In this document: positions 60,719-64,000 of the stretch, piece after piece
How the letters are laid out: each line of letters opens with the position of its first letter
Numbering within the stretch: the first letter of the stretch is position 1
Assembly (NCBI RefSeq): GCF_020164745.1
Contig: NZ_JAIUGV010000017.1
Location: 59,763-123,762 of the forward strand
Reading direction: 5' to 3'
Length of the DNA stretch: 64,000 nt
From: Mesorhizobium sp. ES1-4
GTDB taxonomy: Bacteria > Pseudomonadota > Alphaproteobacteria > Rhizobiales > Rhizobiaceae
Notes under the pieces: model-generated
Database searches by the model: none
Told to the model about the DNA's origin: nothing
The model's input: the letters and a program-made list of their open reading frames with translations, nothing else
Made by a program: the position numbers and the translations under genes

Positions 60719-61954
60719 TCATGCCTGCTTTTGGCTCACGAGAATGTCCTCGGCTGCCTGAGCGAAGACCTGTCCGCCAAGCTTGATATCCTCGTCGGCG
60801 GTGTTTTCGGTGTAGTGGTGGCTGATGCCGCCGATGCTGGGAACGAACAACATGCTCGCCGGCATTAGTTTGGCAAACACCTGAGCATCGTGCATCGCGC
60901 CGCTCGGCATCCGGACATACTTGCCAGGAGCCAGATCCCGCGCTGCCTTTTCGAGGTGAGCCTGCATCGACGCGTCCATGCGCTTGGGGGTAGCCTTGTC
61001 GACAATATCGATCTTGCACTGACATGGTCCCGTTTGGTTGGCTTCTTCGACCAGTGCGAAGAGTTCGCGTTCGAACTTTTCCAACTGCTCCACAGACTCA
61101 TCGCGGAACTGGAAGACCAGTTCCGCGCCCCCTGGAATGATCGACGGCGCACCGGGATCGAGAGTGATCCGTCCAACAGTCCAAACCGAGCGCTCCGCCG
61201 TAATATCCCGGAATCGCTTCTCGATTGCAGCAGTGAGCTTGACGAGCGCAGCACCTGCATCCTTGCGCGCCGCCATGCGGGTGGCACCAGCATGGTTCTG
61301 CTCACCGATGAATGTCAGCCGGTACTGCCAGAGTCCTACAAGGCTCGTCACTACGCCGACCTTGAGACCTTGAGTGTCGAGATAGTCTCCCTGCTCGATG
61401 TGGGCCTCCAAGTACCCCACGTAACGCGAGACATCGACGTGTTCGCGCTTCCGTCCGGTCAGATCGACACGCTCGAGTGCAGCCCGCACTGTCTCGCCCG
61501 TGTCCTTGTTCTTCCCGGTATCGATCTCGCTCTCGTTAAGATCGCCGCAGAATGACCTGCTTCCGAGGAACTGGATGTAGTGACATTCCTCGTCGACCCA
61601 GGCACCGACATCTACCGCCAGCGGGAGATCTTGATCATGGATGCTTTGTGCGAGTTCTAAGCCGAACATTACCCCGAGGATGCCGTCGAGCCAGCCGGCG
61701 TAATTCTGTGATTCCGAATGGGAGCCCGTAAGGAGCGCGCGGCCAGGGCGCTGACTCTTGCCGATCACATTGCCGATGCCGTCGATCGTGGCCTTCAGTC
61801 CCGCGTTCTCCATCCGTTGCTTCAGCCACTCGCGGGCCTGCATGTCCTGAGGAGAAAAGGTTGGCCGATGTACACCCGTTTTGTATGCACCGAACTGCGC
61901 TACTTCTCTCAAAGAGGCCAGAAGCCGTTCTTCGTTAATCTTCACCATTGTCAA
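60719..61954 (-). CDS. M20-family N-carbamoyl-amino acid hydrolase / allantoate amidohydrolase-like
   Basis: Zinc-dependent hydrolase of 411 residues. The metal region reads LLTGSHSESQNYAGWLDGIL near residue 75, where HSES replaces the usual HxD; the tandem Glu is in WVDEECHYIQFLGSRSF near 120; YLEAHIEQGDYLDTQGLKVG near 190 gives the next His, and the dimerisation Gly-rich QNHAGATRMAARKDA near 235 carries the bridging His. The final His is in GGISHHYTENTADEDI. The pattern places it with L-carbamoylases, ureidopropionases and allantoate hydrolases. It is divergent from a LysR gene. It could partner the hydantoinase at 5371, though with opposite chirality preference; this is inference. Confidence 0.86.
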   Translation of the reverse strand: MTMVKINEERLLASLREVAQFGAYKTGVHRPTFSPQDMQAREWLKQRMENAGLKATIDGIGNVIGKSQRPGRALLTGSHSESQNYAGWLDGILGVMFGLELAQSIHDQDLPLAVDVGAWVDEECHYIQFLGSRSFCGDLNESEIDTGKNKDTGETVRAALERVDLTGRKREHVDVSRYVGYLEAHIEQGDYLDTQGLKVGVVTSLVGLWQYRLTFIGEQNHAGATRMAARKDAGAALVKLTAAIEKRFRDITAERSVWTVGRITLDPGAPSIIPGGAELVFQFRDESVEQLEKFERELFALVEEANQTGPCQCKIDIVDKATPKRMDASMQAHLEKAARDLAPGKYVRMPSGAMHDAQVFAKLMPASMLFVPSIGGISHHYTENTADEDIKLGGQVFAQAAEDILVSQKQA

Positions 61955-62182
61955 TTACCTCGTACTTGGGTGTTCGCCCGCTTCAATCGGGGAGCGCGTT
62001 TCTGAGCTGTAGTGAGGCGAAAATGCTACGGAGACAGGAGGTGGACAAACGGAATCTTTTGATAGGCACCCTTCAAGGAATTTGACGGACGTTGCCGCCA
62101 TTCATCTTCAAAACCAACAGGCGGTCTGATATGCTGGTACATCGCTTCCGGCTCTGGAACTTGTCGTAGGAAGGACGATGAC

Positions 62183-63085
62183 ATGCGCCTGCGTCAGGTT
62201 GAGACTTTCTATTGGGCTGCGCGCCTTGGCAGTTTTGCGAAGGCCGCGCAGAAGCTAAATGCAACCCACTCCGCGATTTCGATGCGTATTCAAGAGTTGG
62301 AGATGAGCCTCGGAATCAAGCTGTTCGACCGCTCGCAGAGAGCGGCGAAACTCACGTCGGACGGCATCCATCTCCTACCCGCGGCGGAGCAGATGCTGGA
62401 GGCGGCCGAGCAGATATCGAGCTTCAAGACATCGAAGATGTCGCTCAACGGCTACGTTCGGCTAGGCGTGGTCGAGACCATCGCGATGACTTGGCTGTCG
62501 GAATTGATCGATAAGCTTCGAGACGACTTCCCCGGTATCCAGATCGAGGTCGAAGTCGCACTTTCTCACGTGCTCGAGGACAAGCTTTACGCGGGACAGA
62601 TCGATGCCATCCTAGCGCCGTGCTCGATGTCGAAGTCGCGCTTCACGCACACCACGGTCGGCGAGATTCCTTTCCGGTGGATGTGCAGTCCGTCGCTCGA
62701 TGTGCCTCACAGCGTTAGCGTTCGTGACCTTGGCGACATGCCGCTGATCGTCACGTCAAGGGAACAGAATTTTCGCGGCACGCTCTTGGACTGGGCCACC
62801 AAATATCACTTGCGGATAAAGAAGCCCTACATCTGCAACACCTTTGTCATCGCCGAAAAGCTAGTCTCGGCCAAGCTGGGCATCGCCTTCCTGCCCGTCC
62901 CGATCTACGAGGAAAAACTAGCGGGCGGGCAGCTTCGGGTAGTCGCGTGTGATCCAGAGCCCGCTCCAATGGAGCACTTCTTCATCCGTGCCACTTTGTC
63001 CGATAGTCTCGTGCTTAGGGCCATAGAGACCGTGGCCGCCGAGGTCTCGACTTTTGCCCGAACAAGGAAGGAAGAGGCCGGTTAG
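62183..63085 (+). CDS. LysR-family regulator
   Basis: Regulator of 300 residues. Winged helix at the N-terminus (MRLRQVETFYWAARLGSFAK, LNATHSAISMRIQELEMSLG), effector domain after residue 90. ATG 62183 is preceded by AGGAAGG. Divergent from the carbamoylase gene at 61954 with 228 bp between, the usual LysR-target layout. An IS5 element begins one base after its stop codon, leaving the gene intact. Confidence 0.9.
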   Translation: MRLRQVETFYWAARLGSFAKAAQKLNATHSAISMRIQELEMSLGIKLFDRSQRAAKLTSDGIHLLPAAEQMLEAAEQISSFKTSKMSLNGYVRLGVVETIAMTWLSELIDKLRDDFPGIQIEVEVALSHVLEDKLYAGQIDAILAPCSMSKSRFTHTTVGEIPFRWMCSPSLDVPHSVSVRDLGDMPLIVTSREQNFRGTLLDWATKYHLRIKKPYICNTFVIAEKLVSAKLGIAFLPVPIYEEKLAGGQLRVVACDPEPAPMEHFFIRATLSDSLVLRAIETVAAEVSTFARTRKEEAG

Positions 63086-63927
63086 CTAGGGTCAGGACCC
63101 ATTAATTTGGTTGAGGTCGCGACTGGTTGGTGATTCAAGGTGGCAGGAGGTGCCGCCTTGAGTGATTTGCTGATGTTGACGCCGGCGCAGATGCGGCGGA
63201 TCGAGCCGTTCTTTCCGCGCTCGCACGGGGTGCCGCGGGTAGATGACCGGCGGGTGCTGAGCGGGATCCTGTTTGTCATCCGCAACGGCCTGCGCTGGCG
63301 GGATGCGCCCGCCGCTTACGGCCCGCACAAGACGATCTACAACCGGTTCATCCGGTGGAGCCGGATGGGGGTGTTCAACCGCATCCTTGCCGAACTGGTC
63401 GCAAGGGGTGGCGGCGCCGACAAGCTGATGATCGATGCCACCCACCTCAAAGCGCACCGCACGGCGGCCAGCCTGCTCAAAAAGGGGCTCTACCCCGATG
63501 TATCGGACGCACAAGAGGCGGCCTGACCAGCAAGCTGCAGGAGGTCTGTGACGACAGCGGACGGCCGCTGCTGCTGCATCTGAGCGAAGGCCAGGGCAAC
63601 GATCACAGAACCGCTGCCGCCGTACTCGACGATCTGCCACCCGCCCACCATTTGCTGGCGGACCGGGCCTACGGTTCCGCCGCCTTCCGCCAGGCGCTCG
63701 TCGGGCGTGGCATCACCCCCTGCATCCCTCCCCATGCCAAGCACCGCATCCAGAATGCCTACGATCCGGTCCTCTACCGGCAGCGCCACAAGATCGAGAA
63801 CATGTTCGCCCGCCTAAAGGACTGGAGACGCATCCACACACGATACGACCGCTGCGCTCACACCTTCCTCTCGGCCATAGCCTTCGCTGTCGTCTTCATC
63901 TTCTGGATCAATGAGTCCTGACCCTAG
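63086..63927 (+). mobile_element. IS5-family (IS427-type) insertion sequence
   Basis: Terminal repeats CTAGGGTCAGGACCCATT (63086-63103) and the complement of the right end (63910-63927) match at 17 of 18 bases. CTAG at each end is the target sequence of this subgroup. The 842-bp size and two-frame transposase are typical. It inserted directly after the LysR stop codon. Confidence 0.88.
63140..63921 (+). CDS. IS5-family (IS427-type) transposase in two frames
   Basis: Transposase made from two overlapping frames. Frame 1 covers LSDLLMLTPAQMRRIEPFFP (true start probably TTG at 63158) to LLKKGLYPDVSDAQEAA, with the first catalytic Asp in KLMIDATHLKAHR. A -1 shift in the overlap, likely at CAAAAAG near 63480, leads to GGLTSKLQEVCDDSGRP, LLADRAYGSAAF (second Asp) and RQRHKIENMFARLKDWRRIH (Glu). 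Frame 1 stops at 63526 and frame 2 at 63921. A -1 frameshift is normal for this group, so the copy is probably active. Confidence 0.86.
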
Positions 63928-64000
63928 TCACATGGAACAAAAGTAAGCCTCATTTTGTTTGGCTTCTGTCACAAGAGCAGGAGTTTGATCCATGGTTGGC
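63928..64000. other. window edge with possible start of a further gene
   Basis: The last 70 bases include AGGAG followed by an ATG at 63992, a plausible start of a gene continuing off the window. Only three codons are visible, so no product can be named. Confidence 0.3.

Noticed and set aside
1..64000. CRISPR arrays, tRNA or rRNA genes, nod boxes and replication origin
   Set aside because: No regularly spaced repeats, cloverleaf-like genes, rRNA segments, nod-box-like sequences or repABC genes were recognised by eye; a covariance-model or motif scan would be decisive.

Overview
The window looks like accessory DNA of a Rhizobiales bacterium, most like a Mesorhizobium-type symbiosis island or megaplasmid segment. 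This is an inference: no species marker, tRNA, rRNA, nod box or nif gene was seen. Supporting signs are high GC, dense transport and catabolic operons with GntR, LysR, IclR and TetR regulators, a MucR/Ros-type zinc-finger regulator, nadABC with nrtR, panBC, and seven full or partial insertion-sequence groups (IS6 twice, IS5 twice, IS630, ISKra4, IS110 and IS1182 remnants).

Layout. 1-3407: a polyamine-type ABC importer on the minus strand, running off the left edge. 4117-5332: a truncated gabD copy cut by an IS6 element. 5371-14204: a hydantoin-type cluster with D-hydantoinase, DUF3830 protein, a ribose-type importer, a GntR regulator and a decayed D-carbamoylase. 14282-17742: a haloacid dehalogenase and a nest of IS5 and IS630 elements. 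18186-19605: a CobW-type GTPase and a small Cys-containing partner. 19870-28186: a peptide-type ABC operon with an SDR, a FadR-type regulator and a deacetylase-fold cyclic-amide hydrolase broken by one stop codon. The divergent operon 28403-31713 encodes asparaginase, a tartrate/malate-type dehydrogenase and D-tartrate dehydratase. 31748-33921: a second such dehydrogenase and a LysR regulator. 34108-36015: fragments around a PuuE-like deacetylase.

36047-44955 is the most interesting block. It holds a TetR regulator, a protein with three tandem RidA domains, an ectoine-hydrolase/creatinase-like M24 protein, an IclR regulator, a polar amino acid importer, a DoeB/EutE-like deacylase and an EutB-like PLP enzyme. 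This resembles the ehu-eut ectoine system, but the usual EutA and EutC genes are not seen and a triple Rid protein is present.

45072-49479: a Mu-type transposase remnant, then an ISKra4 element with a cargo gene that has cut off the 3' third of panC; panB is intact. 49820-54097: mucR-like, cold-shock, GGDEF and gabD genes. 54326-58754: nrtR-nadA-nadB-nadC with a frameshift in nadC. 58801-60335: an IS6 element abutting an IS110 remnant. 60719-63085: an M20 carbamoyl-amino-acid hydrolase and a divergent LysR gene. 63086-63927: an IS5 (IS427-type) element.

The recurring metabolic theme is opening and stripping of cyclic or N-substituted amides (hydantoinase, imidase-like deacetylases, ectoine-hydrolase-like M24, deacylase, carbamoylase, asparaginase), each block with its own importer or regulator. 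Several pathway genes are decayed (carbamoylase, imidase-like gene, panC, nadC), so the segment is actively eroding.
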